From NCBI RefSeq assembly GCF_030811455.1, contig NZ_JAUSQU010000001.1, forward strand, positions 8,928,001 through 8,992,000: 64,000 nt of DNA, given 5' to 3'. The stretch comes from Streptosporangium lutulentum. Lineage in GTDB: Bacteria > Actinomycetota > Actinomycetes > Streptosporangiales > Streptosporangiaceae. Positions 18,136 to 25,881 of this stretch are shown here, piece after piece. Under the pieces are notes generated by a model. That model had not been told where the DNA came from and made no database searches. It worked only from the letters and a program-made list of their open reading frames with translations. Numbering within the stretch: position 1 is the stretch's first letter; every line of letters starts with the position of its first letter. A program made the position numbers and the translations under genes.

Positions 18136-18408
18136 ATGAACCGCACCATGATCGTCGCCGGGCTGATCGCCTTCGGCGCCGTCCTGGCCGCTGCCTCGGC
18201 CCACGCGGCAGTGCGCCCATCCGACCCGTTCCCCGGAGGCTTCGGCTTCGGTGGCGGCGGCTTCGGCGGCAACAGCTTCATCAACGACAGCAACCTCAGC
18301 GCAGGCAGCGGGTTCGGCCACGGCGTCGCCTCGAACGAGGGCCTTCTCGGCGTCAACCTTCTCAACAACGTGGGCCTCGGTCTCCTCAGCAGCGCGAACG
18401 GCTTCTAA
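18136..18408 (+). CDS. small Gly-rich secreted protein
   Basis: 90 aa. The Sec signal peptide is clear (MNRTMIVAGLIAFGAVLAAA then SAHA as probable cleavage site). The mature ~65 residues are Gly/Phe/Asn/Leu-rich (GGFGFGGGGFGGNSF; GLLGVNLLNNVGLGLLSS) with no cysteine. It is not a chaplin (no GNTVNVIGLLNPAFGN-type repeat), but the composition suggests a self-assembling surface protein. AGGAGAG lies 9 nt before the ATG. Two hairpins follow. It sits immediately upstream of the secretion locus but is a separate transcript. Confidence 0.75.
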   Translation: MNRTMIVAGLIAFGAVLAAASAHAAVRPSDPFPGGFGFGGGGFGGNSFINDSNLSAGSGFGHGVASNEGLLGVNLLNNVGLGLLSSANGF

Positions 18409-18437
18409 GGGCGGTTGAAGGCGGGCAGGGCGGCGAT

Positions 18438-18466
18438 GGGCGACGCGGTGAACGCCCGCGTCGCCC
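18438..18466 (+). terminator. strong hairpin after Gly-rich protein gene
   Basis: GGGCGACGCGG / CCGCGTCGCCC forms a perfect 11-bp stem with a 7-nt loop, 30 nt after the stop codon. Confidence 0.65.
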
Positions 18467-18494
18467 CGATCCACGTCTCGCCCGAAGGACACGG

Positions 18495-18529
18495 CGACGC
18501 CCCACCTCCACGAACGGGTAGGGGCGTCG
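18495..18529 (+). terminator. second hairpin after Gly-rich protein gene
   Basis: CGACGCCCC / GGGGCGTCG forms a 9-bp stem with a 17-nt loop just downstream of the first hairpin. Tandem terminators may insulate the following secretion operon. Confidence 0.45.
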
Positions 18530-19048
18530 GCCGTACCGCCGCTTCCGGGCGAGGGTGAGATCCGAGCGTCCCGGCCGCCCCCTCGACGAAAGGACCGTGC
18601 CTTATTGCTGGATACAGCCTTGACATTCCCATTTGAGGGGGATCGCCCGGTCATCGGCCGCGTGCCCTCAGGCCACCCCCGGGCGCCGGGAGCTGGAGTC
18701 GCCCCACCGGCCTCATTCCGCCAAGTTGTGACGCTATGTGATGGCCTTCGCGTTAAATGTGCAGGTCGCGACATTGCGGGTGCTGTTTGGATAGCAATGG
18801 GTGGCGTTTCGGTAACCGGTCCCGGCGCTGGCCAGGGGTAACGCCCGATTGGGCCACGTGTCGGTGTGATAGCAGGTCCGGATGGATTCCAGACTCAGTT
18901 TGCTCAGTCACGACGATCCCTGCAGCATAGGCGTGGCTTTCCTGGAAGAATCAGCGGGGCGGCTAGAGTAAGTGCTTCACCATGGCTAACGGGATCGGCG
19001 GTAATACGACACCGCGTCGGCCGGGGGATTGGCGCGAGCGGAGGCGTG
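18530..19048. other. non-coding upstream region of the secretion operon
   Basis: About 520 bp with visibly lower GC than its surroundings, no convincing ORF and no oriT-like nicked inverted repeat that I can recognise. TAGAGT near 18965 is a possible -10 element but lacks a clear -35. The operon promoter probably lies here. Confidence 0.4.
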
Positions 19049-20077
19049 ATGGCTCGAAGGTCGACGGTCCAGCGTGATCCTCGGATCGCTGGCGACCCTG
19101 AGCTTTCGGCATACCCGGGTGCGCCCCACGACCCCGATTTCGACGGCGCTCCGGCGCGTGGGAGAGGTGCGTCGCCCCGGGGCCGATGGTCGGGCGGAGG
19201 CGGACGCTGGCTGGTGTGGACCGGCCGCGCAGTGCTTTGGGCCCTAATAGTGGTTATTGTCGTAAATGGGGTCCGTGCACCTTTTGAGCGATTTACTCAG
19301 CAGGGCACGCCCACCGGATCGGTGGCCGCTTCCACGAGCGGATTCCCCGTCACCCAGGGCACCTCTTTCGCGAGCCAGTTCGCCGCCGTCTATCTGAATT
19401 TCGAGGCCGTCCGCTCGCAGGAGAGGGAGGCGAGACTCGCCCCATTCCTGCCCGAGGGCGCGGAGCCCCAGTTCGGCTGGGACGGATTCGGCCATATGGC
19501 CGCGGGAGCTCTGCAACCGTACGGTATCGAGGTCACCGACGGGCAGAACGCCGTCGTCACCCTGACCTACCAGTCGGGAAGCCGCCGCCAGCTTTTGTCC
19601 GTGCCCGTCTTCTACGACACGGACACGAAGAAGTTCGTGGTCTCCGGGCGTCCGGGCATCCTGCCCGCGCCGAAGCCGGCGGACCTGCCTCCCCAGGGCG
19701 GGCCCGACCGTGACGAGGCCGCGGAGCTTGAGCTTCGCACCCCCCTCGCCGACTTCTTCAAGGCCTACGCGGCGAGCGACACCGCCTCCCTGCAGCGTTA
19801 TGCCGACGCCGGGGTCACCCTGGAGGGGTTCGGGGGGGCCTTCACCTTCGTGGAACTCAAGGATCTCGTCGTGCCGCTTCCCGGTGGCGCCACCCGGGAG
19901 GTGACCGCCACGGTCGTGTGGGGCGTTCCCGCGGGCGCGGCCCCGTCCGCCGATCCGACCTCGGACCCCGGAGACATGGGGGGGAAGCTGGAGCAGGCCT
20001 ACCTGCTCACTGTGGTCAAGCAGGGCGACAAGTGGTTCGTCAAGGGCATCCGCGGCGCCGAACGGTCCGTGGGGTGA
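19049..20077 (+). CDS. TcpC-like conjugal transfer protein
   Basis: 342 aa. A disordered, charged cytosolic N-terminus of about 55 residues is followed by one membrane helix (WTGRAVLWALIVVIVVNGV) and two extracytoplasmic NTF2-like domains, the architecture of TcpC, the VirB8-like scaffold of Gram-positive conjugation machines. The first domain contains FASQFAAVYLNFEA and VTLTYQSGSRRQLLSVPVFY; the second contains TPLADFFKAYAASDTASLQR and KQGDKWFVKGIRG. ATG 19049 has GCGGAGG 4 nt upstream. It is the first gene of the seven-gene T4SS-like operon; a decayed partial copy lies 1.4 kb upstream. Confidence 0.85.
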   Translation: MARRSTVQRDPRIAGDPELSAYPGAPHDPDFDGAPARGRGASPRGRWSGGGGRWLVWTGRAVLWALIVVIVVNGVRAPFERFTQQGTPTGSVAASTSGFPVTQGTSFASQFAAVYLNFEAVRSQEREARLAPFLPEGAEPQFGWDGFGHMAAGALQPYGIEVTDGQNAVVTLTYQSGSRRQLLSVPVFYDTDTKKFVVSGRPGILPAPKPADLPPQGGPDRDEAAELELRTPLADFFKAYAASDTASLQRYADAGVTLEGFGGAFTFVELKDLVVPLPGGATREVTATVVWGVPAGAAPSADPTSDPGDMGGKLEQAYLLTVVKQGDKWFVKGIRGAERSVG

Positions 20078-20213
20078 CCATGATCGAACGATGCCGGTCC
20101 ACAGTGAACACACCCCCCCTGATCGATGAGCCGCCAGTGGGGAAGCCGTGCGCGCGTGTGTCACGTTCCCATCACCGTCCGGCGGGCACGATCATGAGTA
20201 CGGAGGACGACAA

Positions 20214-20504
20214 GTGATTCTGAAAACCATGCTGCTGGGCGTGCTCGAACTCGCTCAGCCAACCGCTCCTCCGGCAGGCGTGAACACCGAGGGCCTCGCC
20301 GACTTCCTCCGCAGCTTCTTCGCCCCGCTCTTCCTGGTCATCGTCTCGGTGGTGGCCCTCTTCTTCCTCTTCACCCGTGAGATCACCAGGTTCGTGCAGT
20401 TCATCATTCTGGCGATCGCCATCGGAGTGATCTTCTACGTGCCCAACATCATTGAGGTGACGGCCAAGGCGATCGCGAGCGCGCTGGGCATCCGAGGGGA
20501 TTGA
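20214..20504 (+). CDS. small two-helix membrane protein (TcpD/VirB2-like)
   Basis: 96 aa. It has an amphipathic N-terminus, then two membrane helices (APLFLVIVSVVALFFLFT and FVQFIILAIAIGVIFYVPNI) and a short Ala-rich C-terminus (VTAKAIASALGI). In Tcp-type loci a protein of this size and topology follows tcpC; VirB2-type pilins also have this form. Which it is cannot be decided by sequence. GTG 20214 is set by GGAGG at 20202-20206. Confidence 0.75.
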   Translation: MILKTMLLGVLELAQPTAPPAGVNTEGLADFLRSFFAPLFLVIVSVVALFFLFTREITRFVQFIILAIAIGVIFYVPNIIEVTAKAIASALGIRGD

Positions 20505-20552
20505 GACCGCCTCCAAGCGGTCAAACAAGGAGAGGCGGAAAAGGAGGAGCGC

Positions 20553-23282
20553 GTGGACCTGCCCACGTATACCAATATCTGGCGGATCGAGAAGCGGCTC
20601 TACAAGCTGTACGACCTACGGCTGCCGATGCCGCTTCCGATTGTCTGGATCGGTGGGTTCGTGGGTGTGCTGGCGCCGTGGTCGCTGCTGCTCTACCTGG
20701 TCGGCCTGCCCTTCGCCGCGCCCTGGCACGTGGTGTATCTGGTGCCGCCGGGCATCGTCACCTGGCTCTCCACCAGGCCGGTCATCGAGAGCAAGCGGCT
20801 CACCGAACTGCTCCAGTCGCAGATGCGTTACGTGGGCGAACCGCGCACCTGGTGCCGGATGGCCCCCGCCCACGAGCCCTCCGAGATCACGTTGACCGGC
20901 CGGGTGTGGCAGGCCGCGCCGCAGCAGGCGGCCTCGGTTCGGGCCAAGGTCTCTCGCAAGGCCCGTCACGCCCAGTCCAAGTGGGCCGCCGTCGCCTCCG
21001 CCCGCCAGGTTCGTCCCGCCGTGGCAGCCGCCGCGGCGGCTGCCACGGCCGCTCCGGTCACCGGCGAACGCATCGCCTGGGGTACGGTGGCCCGTCCCCG
21101 GAAGGGCACCGCCCCGGCTCTCGGCCAGGCCGTCGCCCCCGAGAGGTCCCCGCTGGTCGTGCCGGTCGGCTCCGCCCTCTCCGCGTCCCCCCTCACCCCC
21201 GCGTCCCCTCCACCTGTGACGGTGGTTCCGCCTTCCGCGTCCGTTCCCGGGGCGCCCGCAGGGAGGGGTTCCCTCACCCCGGCCGTACGGACTCCCGTCG
21301 CGCGGTTGAAGGCTCCGGCCGATCCGGCTCCCGCCGAACCCCCTTCCACGGGTGGGCAGACTCCCGCCGAACCCGCTTCCACGGGTGGGCAGGCTCCCGC
21401 CGCACCGGCCGAACCCCTCTCTCCGGGTGGGGCGGATCCGGCCGCCTCGACGGCCTCGGACGCGCCGGTCGCTCCGATCGGCACCGAGGCGTTGAAGCGG
21501 CTGCGCCGGCTCGCGGCCTCCGCCGAAGCCGAGCGTGGCGTTCCGTCCGTGCCCGACCGGCCCTCGCCGCACGCCACGTCTGCCGCGCCCGCTGCACCGG
21601 CCGCGTCCGCCGGGCCTTCCGCGCCCGCCGCACCCGCCGCGTCTTCCGCGTTCGCCGAGCCCGCTGCACCCGCTGCACCCGCCGGGCCTTCCGCGCCCGC
21701 CGGGCCTTCCGTTCCGGCCGTGCCGGCGGCTCAGCAGGCTCAGGTCCCCGACCCGCGTCCGAGCAGGACCTCGAGCCGCGACCCGGTGGAGACACCGGCC
21801 GCGGCCCTGACCCCGGACCCGGCCGAGACACCGGCTCAGACCCAGGTCCCCGCCCCGGCGGAGAGCCAGGATCAGGCCCAGGCCCAACTCCGGGCACCGG
21901 GCAAGGCCCAGACCCAACCCCAGTCCCCGACTCAGCCCCAGAGCCAGTCCCAGGCGCGACCCCGGGGCCGGGACGCGACTCCGGCGCGGGCTCCCCGGCG
22001 TCCCGATCCCGCCGAGCGGCCCGCGATCGTGCCCGACCCCGTCGAGCGGCCCTCCACCCCGGCCGCCCCCTCCATCGTGCCGAGGTTCGTCGGGCCCATT
22101 CCGATCGGACTGCGCGCCTCCGAGCAGGGGAGTGCTCCCGCGGAGACGGACGAGAGCGCGTGGGCTCAGCATCGCAAGGGGCAGCCGGTGGGCAAGCCCG
22201 CCGAGCCGCCGAAGACGTGGCCGTCCGAACGGTCCGCGGGGATGCCGGCGAACATGTCGATCCGCGCGGTCCCCTCGGCGTCCGCGGCCAAGGCCGATCC
22301 CGTGACGCCCTCGGTGCCGGTGCCCAGGCCCGGCCACGAGGAGACCAGGGTCCGCCGGGTGGAGTCGGTCGTCGGCCGCGACTCCTCCGGCGGGTGGCGG
22401 AGGCTCGCCCAGGTCGTCATCGGACCCGGCGGCGGAGGCCGTACGGACGGGTCGGAGGTCGACGAGGCGCGCGCCAGGGCGGTGTTCAGCGGCAGCCGGC
22501 GGGTGGTCGTGCTGGGCTGCACCGGCGGTGCGGGGCAGACCACGACCGCGCTCATGCTCGCCCACACCTTCGCCCGGTACCGCGAGGACCGGGTGCTCGC
22601 GGTCGACGCCAACATCGGCGCCCACGCCCTGTCCGGCCGGATCCAGGTCGAGTCCCCCGAGACCCTGAGCTCCCTGCTGTCCGGACTGGACAACGTCCAC
22701 GGCTATCTGGGCATGCGCGCCTACACCAGCCGTTGCGCCTCCGGTCTCGAAGTCCTCGCCGGAGACGCCGACGCCGGTGCCGAGCAGCGGCTCTCCGACC
22801 GCTCGCTCTTCTCCGACCGGCGGCTCGGCCAGACCATGGACATGCTGGACCGGCACTACAAGCTGATGGTCGTCGACCCGGCGGCGGCACTGGCCGCGCG
22901 GGTGCTCCCCTACGCCGACCAGCTCGTCCTGGTCGTTCCGGCCAGCGAGGACGGGCCGGACGCGGTGGCCATGACCTACGAATGGCTTGACGGACACGGC
23001 TGCGCGGACCTCCGGCAACGGGCGATCATGGTCGTCAACGGGGTGAGTCGTCGAAGCATGGGCGACGTGGAACAGGCGGAGGCGGTCGCGCGGGGCAGGT
23101 GCCGGGCGATCGTACGGGTGCCCTGGGAGGACGAGCTGGCCCCCGGCAGATCCAACAGGGTGGAGCCGTCCCATCTGCGGACACCGGGCCGCCGGGCGTA
23201 TCTCGCCCTGGCCGGGGTCGTGGTGGCGGGTTTCGGAGCGGTGCAGGTGGCTCGACCCAGCGAGGAGGAATTGGCTCAGTGA
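20553..23282 (+). CDS. TcpE-MinD/EspI-like fusion protein
   Basis: 909 aa in three parts. Residues 1-130 are a TcpE-family membrane module (TNIWRIEKRLYKLYDLRLPM, two helices around 27-72, then STRPVIESKRLTELLQSQMR). Residues ~130-645 are a Pro/Ala-rich disordered linker. Residues ~648-909 are a MinD/ParA-type domain (DRVLAVDANIGAHALSGRIQ; LMVVDPAAALAARVLPYADQ; AIMVVNGVSRR) whose order resembles mycobacterial EspI. The deviant Walker-A reads TGGAGQTTT at 657-665: the signature Lys is Thr657 and the P-loop Lys is Gln662, so ATP hydrolysis is doubtful. It probably docks the secretion channel at the membrane. The linkage of these two families in one chain is the most distinctive feature of the locus. 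Confidence 0.85.
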   Translation: MDLPTYTNIWRIEKRLYKLYDLRLPMPLPIVWIGGFVGVLAPWSLLLYLVGLPFAAPWHVVYLVPPGIVTWLSTRPVIESKRLTELLQSQMRYVGEPRTWCRMAPAHEPSEITLTGRVWQAAPQQAASVRAKVSRKARHAQSKWAAVASARQVRPAVAAAAAAATAAPVTGERIAWGTVARPRKGTAPALGQAVAPERSPLVVPVGSALSASPLTPASPPPVTVVPPSASVPGAPAGRGSLTPAVRTPVARLKAPADPAPAEPPSTGGQTPAEPASTGGQAPAAPAEPLSPGGADPAASTASDAPVAPIGTEALKRLRRLAASAEAERGVPSVPDRPSPHATSAAPAAPAASAGPSAPAAPAASSAFAEPAAPAAPAGPSAPAGPSVPAVPAAQQAQVPDPRPSRTSSRDPVETPAAALTPDPAETPAQTQVPAPAESQDQAQAQLRAPGKAQTQPQSPTQPQSQSQARPRGRDATPARAPRRPDPAERPAIVPDPVERPSTPAAPSIVPRFVGPIPIGLRASEQGSAPAETDESAWAQHRKGQPVGKPAEPPKTWPSERSAGMPANMSIRAVPSASAAKADPVTPSVPVPRPGHEETRVRRVESVVGRDSSGGWRRLAQVVIGPGGGGRTDGSEVDEARARAVFSGSRRVVVLGCTGGAGQTTTALMLAHTFARYREDRVLAVDANIGAHALSGRIQVESPETLSSLLSGLDNVHGYLGMRAYTSRCASGLEVLAGDADAGAEQRLSDRSLFSDRRLGQTMDMLDRHYKLMVVDPAAALAARVLPYADQLVLVVPASEDGPDAVAMTYEWLDGHGCADLRQRAIMVVNGVSRRSMGDVEQAEAVARGRCRAIVRVPWEDELAPGRSNRVEPSHLRTPGRRAYLALAGVVVAGFGAVQVARPSEEELAQ

Positions 23283-23392
23283 TCCCCCGGGCACGAGGAG
23301 ATGTGGTGGACGGGCGTGACGAGATTCAGGTGAGTGAGCGAACCGGCAGGCGCGAAGGTCTGGCCGTACGGTCGACCGAGGAGGCCGGGTGA
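23279..23392 (+). CDS. possible 37-aa coupled small ORF
   Basis: GTG 23279 overlaps the TGA of the TcpE-MinD gene (GTGA), and its own TGA (23390-23392) overlaps the GTG of the VirB4 gene (again GTGA). GAGGAGG lies about 10 nt upstream. The 37-residue peptide is charged (ends EGLAVRSTEEAG) and matches nothing I know. Without it the two flanking genes would have a 106-bp gap in an otherwise tightly spaced operon, so it may be real or a translational relay. Confidence 0.35.
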   Translation: MIPRARGDVVDGRDEIQVSERTGRREGLAVRSTEEAG

Positions 23393-25881
23393 GCCGTGCG
23401 TCGCGGGCGAGCAATCGCCTCGCCGTCCGATACTTCGACGACCGGATCCTGCTTACCGAATCGTCGGTGTGGGCCTACTTCCGGCTGCCCACGGTGAGCT
23501 ATGAGTTCGTCACGCCCGAGGAGCGGGAGGCGCTGGCCACCAACATCACGATCGCGCTGGCCACGATCAGGATGCCGGACGCGGAGGTTCACCTGCGTGT
23601 GGCGCACCGCACCTATCCTGCGGCCGAGTGGGCGATGGCGCTGAACGCCACCTCCGACGAGGGCGCCGGCTGGCGCGACTACCTGGAGGAGATGTACCGG
23701 CACGTCTGGGCCAAGGACTTCTGGAGCAAGGAGGTCTATCTCGGCGTACGGCTCGGCGCCCGCGGGCGGCAACTGGGCGAGGGGGTGCTCTCCCAGCTCC
23801 TGGGCTTCTACCAGCGCAGCGAGAAGGCCCTGGGCATCGAGGACGACCACGTCCCGACGGCCGAGATCGCCCGGTGGACCGAGCAGGCGGAGCGGCTCGG
23901 CAGGGCGTTGTCGTCCAGCGCCCTGTACGCCAGGCACGCCACCTCGGCCGAGATCGCCTGGCTGTTCCAGCACGCCGCGACCGGTTCCCTGGGTGACCCG
24001 CCGGCCTCGGCCAGTCCCAAGCGGCGGTGGGGCAGGGGCGAGATCGAGTCCCTGGTCGAGGGGCAGATCCACAACGGCAGGTCGCTGCTGCGGATCGAGC
24101 AGACATACGGCGACTCCTACGTCGCGCACCTGTCCTTCGCCCGGTTCCCCGACCTCATGCCGTTCCCCGACGGCGAGCCGTGGATGCACTTCGCCGACCA
24201 GATGCCCTTCCCCGTGGAGGTCAGCTCAAGGATGCGGCTGATCCCGCCGGTGAAGGCCAGCAAGGACGTGGCGCGCAAGCTCGCCCACGCCCGTGACATG
24301 GACATCCACATCCGGGAGGCGGGAGCGGAGGCGCCGCTGGCGCTGGCCGAGCAGATCGACGCGGCCAGGATGCTGGAACACGGCATCACCAAGGAGCGCC
24401 TGCCCTTCGTGTACGGCTGGCACCGGCTGATCGTGTCCGCCCCGACCGAGGAGATCTGCGTGCAGCGGGTCGAGGCGGTCGTGGAGCACTACCGCGACAT
24501 GGGCATCGATATCGTCAGCTCCACGGGCGACCAGTTCTCGCTGTTCTGCGAGACCCTGCCGGGCGAGAAGGTCCGCGTCAACGCCTACGCCCAGCGGCAG
24601 CCGCTGCGCACCATCGCGGGCGGCATGGCGACCGCCACCGTGGACCTGGGCGACCGGGTCGACGAGAGCAACGCCGGCTGGATGGGACCGTACATCGGGG
24701 AGAGCCTGGGCCGTGCCCGGAGCATCGTGCACTTCGACCCGCTGGTGGCGGCCACGCGTAACCGGCCGACGGCCATCGCGATCACCGGTGAGCCGGGCGG
24801 AGGCAAGACCACGCTGGCGCTGCTGATGATCTATCAGATGGCGCTGCGCGGTGTGACGATCGCGGTCATCGACCCCAAGGGCGACGCCGACTCCCTGGTG
24901 CAGTTGCTGCAGAGCCGGGGCAGGAAGGCGCGGATCATTCCTCTCGGTTCGGCCGCGCCGGGCCTGCTCGACCCGTTCTCGTTCGGCGACGACCTCGCGG
25001 CCAAGAAGACGATGGCCACCGAGACCCTGCGCCTGCTGCTGCCGCGCATGTCGGAGGAGCGCGAGTCGGCCATGATCCAGGCGGTCGCGGCGGTCTCGAA
25101 CGCCGAGGATCCCTCCCTGGGCAAGGTCGTCGACTTCCTGGAGCACACCGAGGACGCCGCCTCGAAGAACCTGGGCGCCGTGCTCCGCTCGATGTCGGAG
25201 ATGCACCTCGCCCGGCTCTGCTTCGACCCCTCCGGCGGCGACCAGATCGACACCGAGGGCTGGACCACGGTCTTCACCCTCGGGGGCCTGACCCTCCCCG
25301 ACGCCTCCACCGGACGTGACGACTACTCCTACGAGCAGCGGCTGTCGGTGGCGCTGCTCTATCTGGTCGCGCAGTTCGCGCGGGGCCTGATGAACGGCCT
25401 GGACCGGCGGACCCCCAAGGCGATCTTCCTGGACGAGGCGTGGGCGATCACCTCCACCCCCGAGGGCGCCAAGCTGGTGCCCGAGGTGAGCCGGATGGGC
25501 CGTTCCCGCAACACCGCGCTGGTCCTGGTCTCGCAGAACGCCGGCGACCTGCTGAGCGAGCAGGTGACGAACTGCCTTTCCTCGGTGTTCGCGTTCCGGT
25601 CCACCGAGCGGGTCGAGGTGGAGCACGTGATGGCGTTGCTCGGGGTCGAACCCTCCGAGGAGCACAAGGCGGTGCTGCGCTCGCTGGGCAACGGCGAGTG
25701 CGTCTTCCGGGATCTGGACGGCCGCGCGGGCCGGATCGGGGTGGACCTGATCTCCGATGACCTGCTGCGCTGGCTCGATACGAATCCGACCCACGACAAA
25801 CCCGATGAGAACGTGCATGATCTGCTCGGGGGCGACAGAGTCAGTAGGCCGGGGGCTGCGGCGCTGGAGGTGCGGTCATGA
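23389..25881 (+). CDS. VirB4/TcpF-type conjugation ATPase
   Basis: 830 aa. The N-terminal half (1-430) is the VirB4 assembly domain; the C-terminal half is a RecA-like motor with Walker A GEPGGGKTT (467-475), Walker B AIFLDEAWA (Asp682-Glu683) and the downstream motor motifs RNTALVLVSQNAGDLLSEQ. This is the energising ATPase of the T4SS channel. GAGGAGG precedes the GTG start, and the stop codon overlaps the next gene's ATG (ATGA). No FtsK-type coupling protein accompanies it. Confidence 0.92.
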   Translation: MSRASRASNRLAVRYFDDRILLTESSVWAYFRLPTVSYEFVTPEEREALATNITIALATIRMPDAEVHLRVAHRTYPAAEWAMALNATSDEGAGWRDYLEEMYRHVWAKDFWSKEVYLGVRLGARGRQLGEGVLSQLLGFYQRSEKALGIEDDHVPTAEIARWTEQAERLGRALSSSALYARHATSAEIAWLFQHAATGSLGDPPASASPKRRWGRGEIESLVEGQIHNGRSLLRIEQTYGDSYVAHLSFARFPDLMPFPDGEPWMHFADQMPFPVEVSSRMRLIPPVKASKDVARKLAHARDMDIHIREAGAEAPLALAEQIDAARMLEHGITKERLPFVYGWHRLIVSAPTEEICVQRVEAVVEHYRDMGIDIVSSTGDQFSLFCETLPGEKVRVNAYAQRQPLRTIAGGMATATVDLGDRVDESNAGWMGPYIGESLGRARSIVHFDPLVAATRNRPTAIAITGEPGGGKTTLALLMIYQMALRGVTIAVIDPKGDADSLVQLLQSRGRKARIIPLGSAAPGLLDPFSFGDDLAAKKTMATETLRLLLPRMSEERESAMIQAVAAVSNAEDPSLGKVVDFLEHTEDAASKNLGAVLRSMSEMHLARLCFDPSGGDQIDTEGWTTVFTLGGLTLPDASTGRDDYSYEQRLSVALLYLVAQFARGLMNGLDRRTPKAIFLDEAWAITSTPEGAKLVPEVSRMGRSRNTALVLVSQNAGDLLSEQVTNCLSSVFAFRSTERVEVEHVMALLGVEPSEEHKAVLRSLGNGECVFRDLDGRAGRIGVDLISDDLLRWLDTNPTHDKPDENVHDLLGGDRVSRPGAAALEVRS

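Noticed and set aside
18530-19048. Possible oriT or attachment site
   Set aside because: The lower GC is suggestive, but no inverted repeat with a nick motif, no direct repeat pair flanking the locus and no integrase or relaxase was found.
20501-22990. An 829-codon plus-strand frame overlapping the TcpE-MinD gene
   Set aside because: Arg/Gly/Pro-rich composition without motifs; the real frame is fixed by the membrane and MinD motifs.
20616-23414. A 932-codon open frame on the minus strand opposite the TcpE-MinD gene
   Set aside because: Gly/Arg/His-rich shadow frame caused by high GC; no ribosome site, no domain, and the plus strand has clear TcpE and MinD homology.
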